Shown: positions 32,987 through 41,685 of the stretch, piece by piece
Position numbering within the stretch: position 1 is the stretch's first letter
Layout: each line of letters starts with the position of its first letter
From: QYOJ01 sp964616825
Lineage (GTDB): Bacteria > Bacteroidota > Bacteroidia > Bacteroidales > FEN-979
Direction: 5' to 3'
Assembly (NCBI GenBank): GCA_964616825.1
Contig: CAZTSX010000011.1
Span: 35,148-99,147, forward strand
DNA length: 64,000 bases
The notes under the pieces: generated by a model
Seen by the model: the letters and a program-made list of their open reading frames with translations, nothing else
Told to the model about the DNA's origin: nothing
Databases searched by the model: none
Made by a program: the position numbers and the translations under genes

Positions 32987-34777
32987 TCAATTGTTCATGG
33001 CATCCAACAATATCTTCGTGTATTCTGATTTTGGATCGTGGTAGATCTCGTCCGGATCGCCGATCTCCACAATTCTTCCCTCTTTCATTACGATCAGTCG
33101 ATCTGACATATACTTCACCACATTCAGGTCGTGCGAGATAAAAATGTAGGTAAGATGAAAATCCCGCTTGAGGTCATTCAGCAAATTCAGGATTTGCGCC
33201 TGGATGGAGACATCGAGGGCGGATACAGATTCGTCACAAATAATCAGTTGCGGCTCTACGGCCAGTGCGCGGGCAATGCAGATCCGTTGTCGCTGACCGC
33301 CTGAAAACTCATGGGGATAGCGATAGAAATGATCCGGGGTCAATCCAACTTTATCCAGCAGTTTTTCCACCTTCGCTTTCCGTTGCCTGTCGTTATTCAG
33401 CAGGTGATGCACCTTCATTGGTTCAAGGATAGCAGCTCCGATCGTCATCCGGGGATTGAGTGACGAGTATGGATCTTGAAAAACGATCTGCAGATCTTTG
33501 TAAAGTGCTTTCCGTTTTCTGTATGTTAATCGTGTGATATCCTGATCCTGATAGAATACCTTCCCTTCTGATGGAGGGATGAGCTGCAACACTGTGCGAG
33601 CCAGTGTTGTTTTGCCACATCCGGATTCACCAACGATGCCGAGTGTTTCACCCGGAAAGATACCGAAACTTACGTCGTTGACAGCCACATAGTCGGCCTG
33701 TTTCTGAGAGAACATCCCTCCTCTTCCTGAAAAAACTTTCACAACCCCTTCTACACGCAGAACAGGTTTATTCCGGTAGAGTTCCTTGTGCGCCGCTTTT
33801 CGCTCTTTTGCGGTGATGGTATTGTTTCGGTTTGCTTCGTCACTTCGTTCCTCGCAATGACAGTTTCTGGTTTGCTTCGTCACTTCGTTCCTCGCAATGA
33901 CATTTTTTTCTGTTAGCGTTTGGTTTCCTTTCTGCATGAAGTCTTCAACGGTCGGCAGTGTCCGTAATCGAATATCGGCTTGTGGTCTGCAGGCGATCAG
34001 GCCTCGTGTATAAGAATGTTTAGGGTGCTGAAAAACAGCTTTTACAGCGCCCCGTTCTACAATCTTTCCCTGATACATGACCAACACCCTGTTGGCGAAA
34101 CCAGATATCAGGGTCAGATCATGTGTAATGAAAAGAATGCTCATCTGTCTCTTTTGCAGTAACGTTTTCAGCAGATCGAGAATCGTTTTCTGGACTGACA
34201 CATCCAGGGCTGTTGTGGGTTCATCAGCAATCAAAATCGCCGGATCGCAGGAGATGGCCATGGCAATCATCACACGTTGTTTTTGTCCTCCTGAAAGCTG
34301 GTGTGGATAAGCCCGGTAAATGCCTGGAGGATCTGGAAGCCGAACCTCTTCAAAAAGTTGTAGCACGCTTCGTTTGGCCTCTTTCCGGGAAATATCCAGG
34401 TGTTGACGAAGCGCTTCAAGCACCTGATTTCCACAGGTATATACTGGATTCAATGAGGTCATTGGCTCCTGGAAGATCATCGAAATAGACCTTCCCCGAA
34501 CCGCCTGAAGCTCTTTCTCCGAAAGGGTATCCATCCTCACTTCCCCCTGGTAGGGATCGTTGAAAGAGATCGCTTTTGCTGATACGAAACCCGGAGGTTG
34601 CTGAATCAAACCGAGAATAGATAGCGCTGTCACTGATTTCCCGGAACCCGATTCTCCCACAATACCCAGGATTTCACTTCTTCCGAGGGAAAAAGAGATA
34701 TCGTCAACTGCACATACCTTTAAACCGTCACTTGTAAATGTGACTTTCAGGTTTTCAACATCGAGCAGATTTTTCAC
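32987..34777 (-). CDS. fused oligopeptide-type ABC transporter ATP-binding protein
   Basis: Two complete ABC ATPases of the Dpp/Opp type are joined in 596 residues. The first has Walker A GIVGESGSGKS, signature LSGGQKQRVMIAMA and Walker B ILIADEPTTALD. The second has GIVGESGCGKTTLART, FSGGQRQRICIARA and LIICDESVSALD. This is the YejF/DppDF fusion that drives peptide or nickel uptake with separate permeases, which are not in this window. The linker at about residues 288-321 is built from two copies of a 34-bp repeat. The start is GTG, overlapping the MFS stop by 4 bp (GTGA). Confidence 0.93.
   Translation of the reverse strand: MKNLLDVENLKVTFTSDGLKVCAVDDISFSLGRSEILGIVGESGSGKSVTALSILGLIQQPPGFVSAKAISFNDPYQGEVRMDTLSEKELQAVRGRSISMIFQEPMTSLNPVYTCGNQVLEALRQHLDISRKEAKRSVLQLFEEVRLPDPPGIYRAYPHQLSGGQKQRVMIAMAISCDPAILIADEPTTALDVSVQKTILDLLKTLLQKRQMSILFITHDLTLISGFANRVLVMYQGKIVERGAVKAVFQHPKHSYTRGLIACRPQADIRLRTLPTVEDFMQKGNQTLTEKNVIARNEVTKQTRNCHCEERSDEANRNNTITAKERKAAHKELYRNKPVLRVEGVVKVFSGRGGMFSQKQADYVAVNDVSFGIFPGETLGIVGESGCGKTTLARTVLQLIPPSEGKVFYQDQDITRLTYRKRKALYKDLQIVFQDPYSSLNPRMTIGAAILEPMKVHHLLNNDRQRKAKVEKLLDKVGLTPDHFYRYPHEFSGGQRQRICIARALAVEPQLIICDESVSALDVSIQAQILNLLNDLKRDFHLTYIFISHDLNVVKYMSDRLIVMKEGRIVEIGDPDEIYHDPKSEYTKILLDAMNN
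33829..33902. repeat. two 34-bp repeat units inside the ABC ATPase linker
   Basis: The same 34-bp sequence occurs at 33829-33862 and 33869-33902, a 40-bp period. On the coding (minus) strand the copies are read in two different frames, as VIARNEVTKQ and as CHCEERSDEA. Both peptide strings are familiar to me as translations of a short repeat spread through many bacterial genomes, normally outside genes. Here it forms the linker between the two ATPase domains without breaking the frame. Confidence 0.85.
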
Positions 34778-36351
34778 GTGTTACTGTTTCCAGGGCTTGC
34801 AGATGGTACTTTCATCCATAACAGGGTCAGGATAATAGCCACTGCTCCTGCGCCAATGATCGTATACATTGAGGCATGGAAGCCGCTTAAAAAAGATTCA
34901 TTAATGAAGTAGAGAATTTTCTCTTTCGACAGGTGTGTCAGCTCTGCTATCTCCTGAAAATTCCGGTGCGCCGAGGTGATCAACGAATCGAACTCCGATT
35001 GAGATTTTTCCGGAATCACAATATTTGCTTTGTGCAGCATCTCTTTCAAATGAGCTTTAGAAACCTGGACCAGCACATTGGTGCTGATCACCACTCCGAT
35101 GGAGAAGCCCATACAGCCACACATATTATAAAGACCGGAAAGTGAATCCACTGTAAGCCTGTTTACTGCTTTTAACATAGTGGCGTTATAGGGCGCAATG
35201 GAAAGGCCAATGAAACCCATCAGCGCCAGGCTGACAACCAGATATATGCTGGTGGTATGGAGTCCGTAAAACAGCGCCAGTACAATGCCAATGATGCTGA
35301 TTCCCAGTCCAATACAAGCAGGTATCCGGGCATCTATTTTTTCTGATAATTTTCCTCCGATAGGTGAAACCATTGAAAAAGCAGCGGCAAAACCGATAAA
35401 GATCAAGGCGTTATGAAAGGTGGTAAAACCCAGCACATTCCCCATGTAAAGTCCCGTGAGCACCAGCACGGTTCCCAGGATGAACGAGAGAAACATGAAC
35501 CCGATCAGGGTGGAAACGTACAATTTATTGGAAAACGTCCCTTTTGGAATCAATGGGTCCGTCGCTTTTTTAGAATGCAAATGTAGCATGACTAACCCGG
35601 CGGCAACCAAAACCACCACGATTAACGTCTGGTAACTGAGTAAACCCCAGGTAGAGACATTGTTAATCCCATAGCTGAGAGGCAGTACGATCAAAGCCAC
35701 GTAGAGACTGGAGATCAAGTCGAGTGATTTGCTAACTTGTTGCGATTCCTTCCGGATGGTGAACAGAACAATTAACAAAACAAGGATTCCAAGCGGGATA
35801 TTTAAATAATAGATCCATGGCCATGGGAACCGCTCCATGATGAAACCTCCGATGGTCGGGCCAATAGCCAATCCGACACCTGTTCCTGTTCCAAGCAATC
35901 CAATCGGAAAACCCCGTTTCCCGGCTGGAAATTTATCATATACCAATCCATAAATTGGTGGGATGCATAGGGCAGCGCCAACACCCTGGATGAAGCGGCC
36001 CAGGATCAGTAACCAGACTTCCTGTGAAATAGCACAAAGCACAGATGACAGAATAAAGATCGATATCCCTGTGACCAGCATTTTCTTCTTCCCGAATTTG
36101 TTGGCAAACTTACCGGATGGGATGACAAACACAGACCAGGCAATCCCATAGATACTGATAACCCATTGCAGGATCTTCAGACTGGATTTCATCTCTTTCT
36201 CAATCGGATCGATCGTCAGGTTCACCACTGTGGCGTCCATATTTAATATCGTGATCAGGAGGACAAAAGCCGCAAGGGCCAGCCACCGGCTCCATGTTTC
36301 CACATGTTTCCTGGGATCCGTAGGATCGTGTTCAACATTGATGATTGACAT
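34774..36351 (-). CDS. DHA2-type MFS drug/solute exporter
   Basis: The protein has about 14 hydrophobic helices. It shows the DHA2 opening WSRWLALAAFVLLITILNMD and ATVVNLTIDPIEKEM, the motif KFANKFGKKKMLVTG (motif A, with K/R in the loop) and GTGTGVGLAIGPTIGGFI (motif C of antiporters). A 14-helix proton-driven exporter of drugs, dyes or metabolites is the family expectation. The start at MSIINVEHDPTDPRKHVETW is preferred because the longer frame begins with TTG. It overlaps the ABC gene by 4 bp, suggesting an operon. Confidence 0.9.
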   Translation of the reverse strand: MSIINVEHDPTDPRKHVETWSRWLALAAFVLLITILNMDATVVNLTIDPIEKEMKSSLKILQWVISIYGIAWSVFVIPSGKFANKFGKKKMLVTGISIFILSSVLCAISQEVWLLILGRFIQGVGAALCIPPIYGLVYDKFPAGKRGFPIGLLGTGTGVGLAIGPTIGGFIMERFPWPWIYYLNIPLGILVLLIVLFTIRKESQQVSKSLDLISSLYVALIVLPLSYGINNVSTWGLLSYQTLIVVVLVAAGLVMLHLHSKKATDPLIPKGTFSNKLYVSTLIGFMFLSFILGTVLVLTGLYMGNVLGFTTFHNALIFIGFAAAFSMVSPIGGKLSEKIDARIPACIGLGISIIGIVLALFYGLHTTSIYLVVSLALMGFIGLSIAPYNATMLKAVNRLTVDSLSGLYNMCGCMGFSIGVVISTNVLVQVSKAHLKEMLHKANIVIPEKSQSEFDSLITSAHRNFQEIAELTHLSKEKILYFINESFLSGFHASMYTIIGAGAVAIILTLLWMKVPSASPGNSNT

Positions 36352-36401
36352 AGGTGTGTTTTTTGGTGAAATTAAGAAATTATTGTCAACTGTCAATTAT
36401 T

Positions 36402-37565
36402 TTAGGATGCCTGAGTTAGAATTTGCATCAGCTCATCACGACTCAGCTCAACGGGATTGTTTTTCAAAGTGGTGCTGCTGATAATCCTGTCAAAATCACT
36501 ATCTGTCACACCAAACATTCTCAATTTCGGGATGTTGAATGTGGTTGTCCACTCGAATAGTTTTTCATAGAGTAGCTGAAGAAAATAGTCGTCACTTTTC
36601 TGTTTGTCTGAGAAAAGCTTTCCTGTTTCCACATATTTCCGGAGAGAGACCGGATTCGCTTCCGGCTGTTTCAACTTTGCAATATTTATCCGGGTAGCCG
36701 GAGCCAGCAATGCACCACATACGACTCCATGAGGAATGGGGAACATGCCTCCTATTGCTGAAGCAAACCCATGAATGATTCCCAGTCCAGCATTAGCTAA
36801 TGTGATGCCCGACAACAGCGCAGCATAAGCCATGCCTGTTCTCGCTTCCAGATTATCAGGATCCTTAAATACCTGTGGCAACGACTCAACCGCCCGTGCC
36901 ATTCCACTGAATGCAAGCGCATTCGTCATGGGTGAAGCATGGGTGGAAGTGAACGCCTCCAACAGCTGAGTAAAGGCATCCATTCCCACAGGCATCGATA
37001 TGTCGGCTGGGCAGGAGCATGTGAGTTCCGGATCAATAATCGTGATATCGGGTACAAAATTGTCGTGCCGAAGCGACTTCTTGAATCCTTTTGGTCCGGT
37101 TTCACTCAAGACTGCATTTTTGGTCGCTTCACTGCCTGTCCCGGCTGTGGTAGGAATGGCAATAAAAGGGATCTTCTTACCGGCATGCGTCCGGGTTCCC
37201 ACCCCTTCCAGAAAATCCCTGACAGATCCTTCCTGAGGAATCATGGCAGCGATGGCTTTACCGGCATCAACAATACTTCCGCCACCAATAGATACAACCA
37301 CATCCGGTTGAAGTGGTCCCGTCTGCTGAACTACAGTATCTACAAAAAGCGGAGAGGGCTCACCTGAGAGATCAACTACCTCAGGCTGGATTGCCTGCTT
37401 ACTCTTTTCATTTAAAAACAATGGAAAGGAACTTGTTTTCGAAAATGTCTTGCTCACCACAACCAATATCCGGGTCCCAAAGTGAGAGAGAATCCCGGGC
37501 AACAGGGATATCGATCCAGGTCCGAAATGGATTTTCGGTATGCGGGCAAATTGAAAGTCATTCAT
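36402..37565 (-). CDS. iron-containing alcohol dehydrogenase
   Basis: This is a class III alcohol dehydrogenase starting at MNDFQFARIPKIHFGPGSIS. The NAD-binding loop SIGGGSIVDAGKAIA lies near residue 90, TTAGTGSEATKNAVLS near 145, and the metal-ligand region includes DAFTQLLEAFTSTHASPMT and IIHGFASAIGGMFPIPHGVV (conserved His residues). Such enzymes reduce aldehydes or oxidise alcohols and often act in fermentation or diol metabolism. The substrate is unknown. It lies downstream of a small monooxygenase-fold gene with only 8 bp between them. Confidence 0.92.
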   Translation of the reverse strand: MNDFQFARIPKIHFGPGSISLLPGILSHFGTRILVVVSKTFSKTSSFPLFLNEKSKQAIQPEVVDLSGEPSPLFVDTVVQQTGPLQPDVVVSIGGGSIVDAGKAIAAMIPQEGSVRDFLEGVGTRTHAGKKIPFIAIPTTAGTGSEATKNAVLSETGPKGFKKSLRHDNFVPDITIIDPELTCSCPADISMPVGMDAFTQLLEAFTSTHASPMTNALAFSGMARAVESLPQVFKDPDNLEARTGMAYAALLSGITLANAGLGIIHGFASAIGGMFPIPHGVVCGALLAPATRINIAKLKQPEANPVSLRKYVETGKLFSDKQKSDDYFLQLLYEKLFEWTTTFNIPKLRMFGVTDSDFDRIISSTTLKNNPVELSRDELMQILTQAS

Positions 37566-37573
37566 CTGCTCCG

Positions 37574-37867
37574 CTATTTTGGCCAACGTGCATTGTATTT
37601 GATGCCTTCCCTGGGTTTAGCCATCCAATCGGCCACCATTTCCCTCCATTTCAGGTAGTGGGGTGTCTCTTTATGTTTCGCAGCATCTTCATCAGAATCA
37701 TATGCTTCATAAAGCAGGAAACGGGCCGGATCTTCTTTTAGCTGGAGGATATCAAATCTCCGGTTTCCGGGTTCGTTAACAGAAGCCAGATGGTTCTTGG
37801 TCGAAGCATCAATAAAAGCCTGGATATAAGGCTCTTTGACATGTACATGCACACAGGTTACAATCAT
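37574..37867 (-). CDS. antibiotic biosynthesis monooxygenase-fold protein
   Basis: From MIVTCVHVHVKEPYIQAFID this is a single ABM domain of about 97 residues with the typical EPGNRRFDILQLKEDPARFL and YEAYDSDEDAAKHKETPHYL. The family includes monooxygenases for quinones, LsrG-type AI-2 isomerases and heme-degrading enzymes. Pairing with an alcohol dehydrogenase suggests a small-molecule modifying role, which I infer only from context. The ATG at 37867 is preferred over an upstream non-ATG start. Confidence 0.82.
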   Translation of the reverse strand: MIVTCVHVHVKEPYIQAFIDASTKNHLASVNEPGNRRFDILQLKEDPARFLLYEAYDSDEDAAKHKETPHYLKWREMVADWMAKPREGIKYNARWPK

Positions 37868-37983
37868 GACAAGTCTGATTTTGATTTCTACGAATTTACC
37901 TCTTTTTGTCAAATATGAAATTAAATTCTCTCTTGCATATAACCTTTTGTCCTGTTTCCGGATTAATAGGAAACAAATTAGCT

Positions 37984-38670
37984 ATGTGGATGAATGATTT
38001 CATTTCCCTGATCTACCCAAGAATCTGTTCCTGTTGCGGGAACAGTTTATGGAGGCATGAACAGGTCATTTGCACCTCCTGCGAATATCACCTTCCGAAA
38101 ACCTGGTTTCATCTGGAGCATGACAATCCGGTGAGCCGGGTGTTCTGGGGCCGGGTCCGTGTGGATAGTGTAACATCGTATCTCTATTTTAATAAAGGCA
38201 ACAAGGTTCAGCATCTGATCCATCACCTGAAATACAAAGGGCGGAAAGACATAGGAGTATATCTCGGATCAACGTATGGCATCTGCCTGAAAAAATCAAC
38301 ACTGTTCAATGATGTCGAAGTGGTTATCCCTGTTCCGCTTCATAAAAAAAAGGAGATGAAGCGAGGATTCAACCAGAGTGAGCAGTTCGGGATTGGACTG
38401 GCAGCCAGCATGAAGATCCAATTGGATACGCATACGCTTTACCGGATCAGGTCTTCTGAAACCCAGACCCGAAAGGGAAGATACAAACGGTGGGAGAATG
38501 TATCAGACATATTTGAAGTAAAAAATTCGCAAAAGCTGGAAGGAATGCATGTGCTTTTGGTTGACGACGTCATCACAACAGGAGCTACACTCGAAGCTTG
38601 TATCCACGCGCTGTCACCTATCCGCGACATCCGTATCAGTGTAGCCACTATTGCGACTACGAAGAACTAA
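37984..38670 (+). CDS. ComF family phosphoribosyltransferase-like protein
   Basis: The start MWMNDFISLIYPRICSCCGN leads into a zinc-ribbon (CSCCGNSLWRHEQVICTSC). The C-terminal half is a phosphoribosyltransferase-like domain with KKKEMKRGFNQSEQFGIGLA, RKGRYKRWENVSDIFEV and the PRPP loop VLLVDDVITTGATLEACI. ComF/GntX proteins act in DNA uptake (competence) in several bacteria, apparently through a helicase partner. The first 26 codons of the longer frame begin with TTG and are unlikely to be used. The 3' end overlaps the convergent LTD gene by 4 bp. Confidence 0.9.
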   Translation: MWMNDFISLIYPRICSCCGNSLWRHEQVICTSCEYHLPKTWFHLEHDNPVSRVFWGRVRVDSVTSYLYFNKGNKVQHLIHHLKYKGRKDIGVYLGSTYGICLKKSTLFNDVEVVIPVPLHKKKEMKRGFNQSEQFGIGLAASMKIQLDTHTLYRIRSSETQTRKGRYKRWENVSDIFEVKNSQKLEGMHVLLVDDVITTGATLEACIHALSPIRDIRISVATIATTKN

Positions 38671-40451
38671 AGGTTGCCTGCTACAACCACCGGCTTTTTG
38701 AATTTTTTTACTTCGCCCGAAGGATTCAGCAATTCAAGGTATACGATATAGATCCCTAATGGCGCTTTTCTGTTATCATCGGTCATTCCATCCCAAAAAA
38801 ATTCTCCGGTTTGCCCAACCATAAAATTGGAAGCCAGGTGCCGTACCAATCTTCCGCGGCAATCATAAATAATCACAGTTGCCTGAATGCCAATTACGTC
38901 CAGTTTATATTTAATCGCTACAACATCATCATGTCCATCATTATCGGGTGAGAAAATAGGGGGAGTGATAGCAATGTCATCATCCGTTTGAGTAATATTC
39001 AGCCATTGGGAATTCTGGTAAGCTGGGGTGGCAAATCCGGCACTTTCAGCTGCCGAGTGCCAGTTAGAGGCATCCTTGGAAGAGCGGTCAGGGTGGATTC
39101 GCTCAAGGGAAACTCCCTCGGTGGAAATGAGCAATGGATAATGCATCTCTTTCTGATAACTCACCTGCTCGATCAACGCTTCGTCCCATGTACGGATCAA
39201 CATCAGGTGCCCATTATCGTTTTTCAATGAGGGAAAAGAGAGAGGTTCAAGAAACTGGTTTGGATTGGGTGTTTGATACTGCGATTTTACACCTTTTTCA
39301 TCTGCACAAATGGCTACGTAATCAAATGGAAACATCAAATAGGGATCGGCCGTCAACAGGTGTGCATCTGTCGGTGAAAAAGTCGAATCCGTCTCTGCAG
39401 AGAGAATAGCCAGATCATGAAGGTCGATCACCTTCTCTGACCGGTTGAAGAGTTCAATAAACCGGGAAGATTGGGGGTAAGGATCGGATAGAACTTCATT
39501 GATGATCACGTCATTTCTATCCATGGTTTCAGGAATAGCAGATTTTGCTTGTATTCCATCTGTGAGGATATTGCCGGCGCAATCAGCCAGGGGAGCTGAT
39601 CCTGATAACGTATAGATGAGGCCGGCAGAAAAGGGGTCTGCAAACACCAGCCTTAATGCCTTATAAGCAGGTCCGACGGGAAATATTGTGTCGGGATGGA
39701 CCTCTCCAGGTTCCAGTAACCACATTGCCGGAATTCCGGTCATAAGGGTATCGATCGGTTCTGAAAACCGTATCTCCCATGTATTGAGATTGAAAAAGAA
39801 ACTGCGCACCGCTATGGGAGGGATCAGGTCAGGATTGGATGCTTTTACCGAGTTTTCTCTTCCGGGTGTTCCTCCTGCTACATCAGTAGACGCTTTCCAG
39901 TTCTCGTCGCATCCGCAGGGATTGTCTGAGTCAACCATCTCCAACGACCATCCGCCTTCTTCTTTCCAGGAGTTTTCATACCACCTGGCTGAATAAAGAA
40001 CGGAATGAATAATCTGATTCCGGCTGTTTCTCAAGGTTAACCTGGTGCCTCCATTGGTTAGGCTATAATTTGAGGTAAAGAGTGGAAGAACGGATCCATA
40101 GGGCGCCAATGCACTATCTTTTGTTAAAAGAAGATACCCATAAGCCGGAATAGTTACGGGCATTAAAGTCTTCCTGGCTGAGCCATGATCAAACATCCAC
40201 CCTTCCAGGTTTACCGGAAACTCTGCTCTGTTATAAAGTTCAACATATTCGGTTGCCGGTAACCCTATAACCGGTTCAGGATCACACATGATTTCATGAA
40301 TAATGATATCATTGGCGGCAGGTTCCTGAAACAGGGTGTTACCAGAAACTATTTCCTCCGCGATAGATTCACAACCTGAAAAGTTGTTGTTAACCTGGGC
40401 AAGCAGGGATGAACTGCAAATGAACAGGTATAGAAATAGGGTTGTTCTCAT
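38667..40451 (-). CDS. secreted lamin-tail-domain protein with a gliding-motility-type C-terminus
   Basis: The 594-residue protein has a signal peptide (MRTTLFLYLFICSSSLLAQ). At least two lamin tail domains follow (NDIIIHEIMCDPEPVIGLPA with EYVELYNRAEFPVNLEGWMF; NDVIINEVLSDPYPQSSRFI with ELFNRSEKVIDLHDLAILS). The last 90 residues (PPIFSPDNDGHDDVVAIKYK, then FFWDGMTDDNRKAPLGIYIV) are the FlgD-Ig/gliding-type module often found on T9SS substrates, but without a clear type A or B sorting tail. Surface or secreted location is likely; the ligand is unknown. Confidence 0.82.
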   Translation of the reverse strand: MRTTLFLYLFICSSSLLAQVNNNFSGCESIAEEIVSGNTLFQEPAANDIIIHEIMCDPEPVIGLPATEYVELYNRAEFPVNLEGWMFDHGSARKTLMPVTIPAYGYLLLTKDSALAPYGSVLPLFTSNYSLTNGGTRLTLRNSRNQIIHSVLYSARWYENSWKEEGGWSLEMVDSDNPCGCDENWKASTDVAGGTPGRENSVKASNPDLIPPIAVRSFFFNLNTWEIRFSEPIDTLMTGIPAMWLLEPGEVHPDTIFPVGPAYKALRLVFADPFSAGLIYTLSGSAPLADCAGNILTDGIQAKSAIPETMDRNDVIINEVLSDPYPQSSRFIELFNRSEKVIDLHDLAILSAETDSTFSPTDAHLLTADPYLMFPFDYVAICADEKGVKSQYQTPNPNQFLEPLSFPSLKNDNGHLMLIRTWDEALIEQVSYQKEMHYPLLISTEGVSLERIHPDRSSKDASNWHSAAESAGFATPAYQNSQWLNITQTDDDIAITPPIFSPDNDGHDDVVAIKYKLDVIGIQATVIIYDCRGRLVRHLASNFMVGQTGEFFWDGMTDDNRKAPLGIYIVYLELLNPSGEVKKFKKPVVVAGNL

Positions 40452-40526
40452 GGCTTTTTCCCATTAATCCGGAAACGGGGCAAAAGGTTATACCTCTTTT
40501 GATAAAATATAATCGTGTAATATCTC

Positions 40527-40534
40527 TATCTTTG
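40527..40534 (+). promoter_or_regulatory. -7 box for asd
   Basis: TATCTTTG matches TAnnTTTG, but it lies only 5 bp before the ATG at 40540. The transcript would be leaderless or nearly so. A TTG at 40499-40501 is too far for an ideal -33 element. Confidence 0.4.
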
Positions 40535-40539
40535 CTTTT

Positions 40540-41526
40540 ATGAAGCTTGTTGTTGTTGGTGTTACCGGACTTGTAGGTCAGGTTATCTTAAAGGTACTTG
40601 AGGAGCGTGACTTTCCGGTTGATCGATTGATCCCTGTAGCTTCTTCCAAATCGGTAGGACAAAAAATTACTTTCCGGGGTGAGGAGATTCCGGTGATTGC
40701 TCATGCCGAAGCCATCAATGAGAAACCCGGGATCGCTATCTTCTCTGCAGGCGGAGATGTTAGCCGGGAATGGGCCCCTCGCTATGCAGAAGCCGGAACC
40801 AGGGTTGTCGATAACTCTTCTGCCTGGCGGATGGATCCGGCTGTTCCGCTTATCGTCCCTGAGATCAATGCTTCCATCCTGACCGACCAGAACTTTCTCA
40901 TTGCCAATCCCAACTGTTCCACCATCCAGCTGGTGATGGTGCTGGCCCCCCTGCATGAGCGCTATCAGGTCCAACGGATTGTGATCTCCACCTATCAGTC
41001 TGTTACCGGAACAGGGGCAAAAGCAGTCAGGCAACTTGAAAATGAACGAAAGGGGATTACAGGCGAAATGGCTTACCCGCATCCAATCGATCTGAACCTG
41101 TTTCCTCATGGTGGAACCTTCCAACCAAACGGCTATACCGCAGAAGAGATGAAACTGGTTCATGAGACCAGAAAAATCCTGGATGATCCATTGATAATGA
41201 TCACACCAACTGTTGTCAGAGTCCCTGTGTTTGGATGCCATTCAGAAGCGGTGAATATCGAATTCGAAAATGATTTTAACCTTCCCGACATCACCACGAT
41301 TCTTTCTAATACCTCGGGGATTGTCATCCAGGATGATGTGGAAAACAATATCTACCCTATGCCTGTTTGGGCCGAAGGAAAAGATGAGGTGTTTGTCGGA
41401 CGGATACGCCGGGATGACTCCCGGGAAAAGACATTGAACCTGTTTATCGTTTCCGACAACCTCAGAAAAGGAGCTGCCACAAATGCCATTCAAATTGCAG
41501 AATACCTGCTCGGACATTTTTCCTGA
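40540..41526 (+). CDS. asd: aspartate-semialdehyde dehydrogenase
   Basis: This 328-residue enzyme reduces aspartyl phosphate to aspartate semialdehyde with NADPH, the branch point to lysine/diaminopimelate, threonine and methionine. It begins with the NADP-binding motif VVGVTGLVGQVILKVLEER. The catalytic Cys is in IANPNCSTIQLVM, and STYQSVTGTGAKAVRQL and the substrate His region VRVPVFGCHSEAVNIEF are present. Length is normal. It appears monocistronic and cytoplasmic, and is followed by the FNR-box region of the next gene. Confidence 0.96.
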   Translation: MKLVVVGVTGLVGQVILKVLEERDFPVDRLIPVASSKSVGQKITFRGEEIPVIAHAEAINEKPGIAIFSAGGDVSREWAPRYAEAGTRVVDNSSAWRMDPAVPLIVPEINASILTDQNFLIANPNCSTIQLVMVLAPLHERYQVQRIVISTYQSVTGTGAKAVRQLENERKGITGEMAYPHPIDLNLFPHGGTFQPNGYTAEEMKLVHETRKILDDPLIMITPTVVRVPVFGCHSEAVNIEFENDFNLPDITTILSNTSGIVIQDDVENNIYPMPVWAEGKDEVFVGRIRRDDSREKTLNLFIVSDNLRKGAATNAIQIAEYLLGHFS

Positions 41527-41579
41527 TCATCGTATCCCATTTCTCAACTAGTTTACTTTCAATGGCTTTGTTTTTCAAA

Positions 41580-41593
41580 TTGATATAAATCAA
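41580..41593. promoter_or_regulatory. FNR/CRP-type binding site, perfect consensus
   Basis: TTGATATAAATCAA is an exact TTGAT-N4-ATCAA palindrome, the FNR/ANR consensus. Its centre lies about 62 bp upstream of the -7 box of the Fnr-type gene, roughly position -71 from the inferred start, a classical class I position. Confidence 0.7.
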
Positions 41594-41600
41594 CGGATCA

Positions 41601-41614
41601 TTGAGGCATATCAA
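41601..41614. promoter_or_regulatory. second FNR-type site in front of the regulator gene
   Basis: TTGAGGCATATCAA matches TTGAT-N4-ATCAA at 9 of 10 defined bases. It starts 21 bp after the first site, two helical turns, so two dimers would bind the same face of the DNA. Confidence 0.55.
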
Positions 41615-41644
41615 AATAAATTATTACTCGGATCAATTAATTTG

Positions 41645-41652
41645 TATATTTG
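41645..41652 (+). promoter_or_regulatory. -7 box for the Fnr-type gene
   Basis: TATATTTG matches TAnnTTTG 34-41 bp upstream of the ATG at 41686. No TTG lies at the -33 position, which fits an activator-dependent promoter. Confidence 0.5.
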
Positions 41653-41685
41653 CATTCATCAAACAGTTGAGCTGAAGGGGAAATC

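Noticed and set aside
34775..34780. CACGTG core overlapping the GTG start of the ABC gene, tested as a parS site
   Set aside because: The flanks do not form the GTTTC/GAAAC arms; it is a chance hexamer at overlapping stop and start codons.
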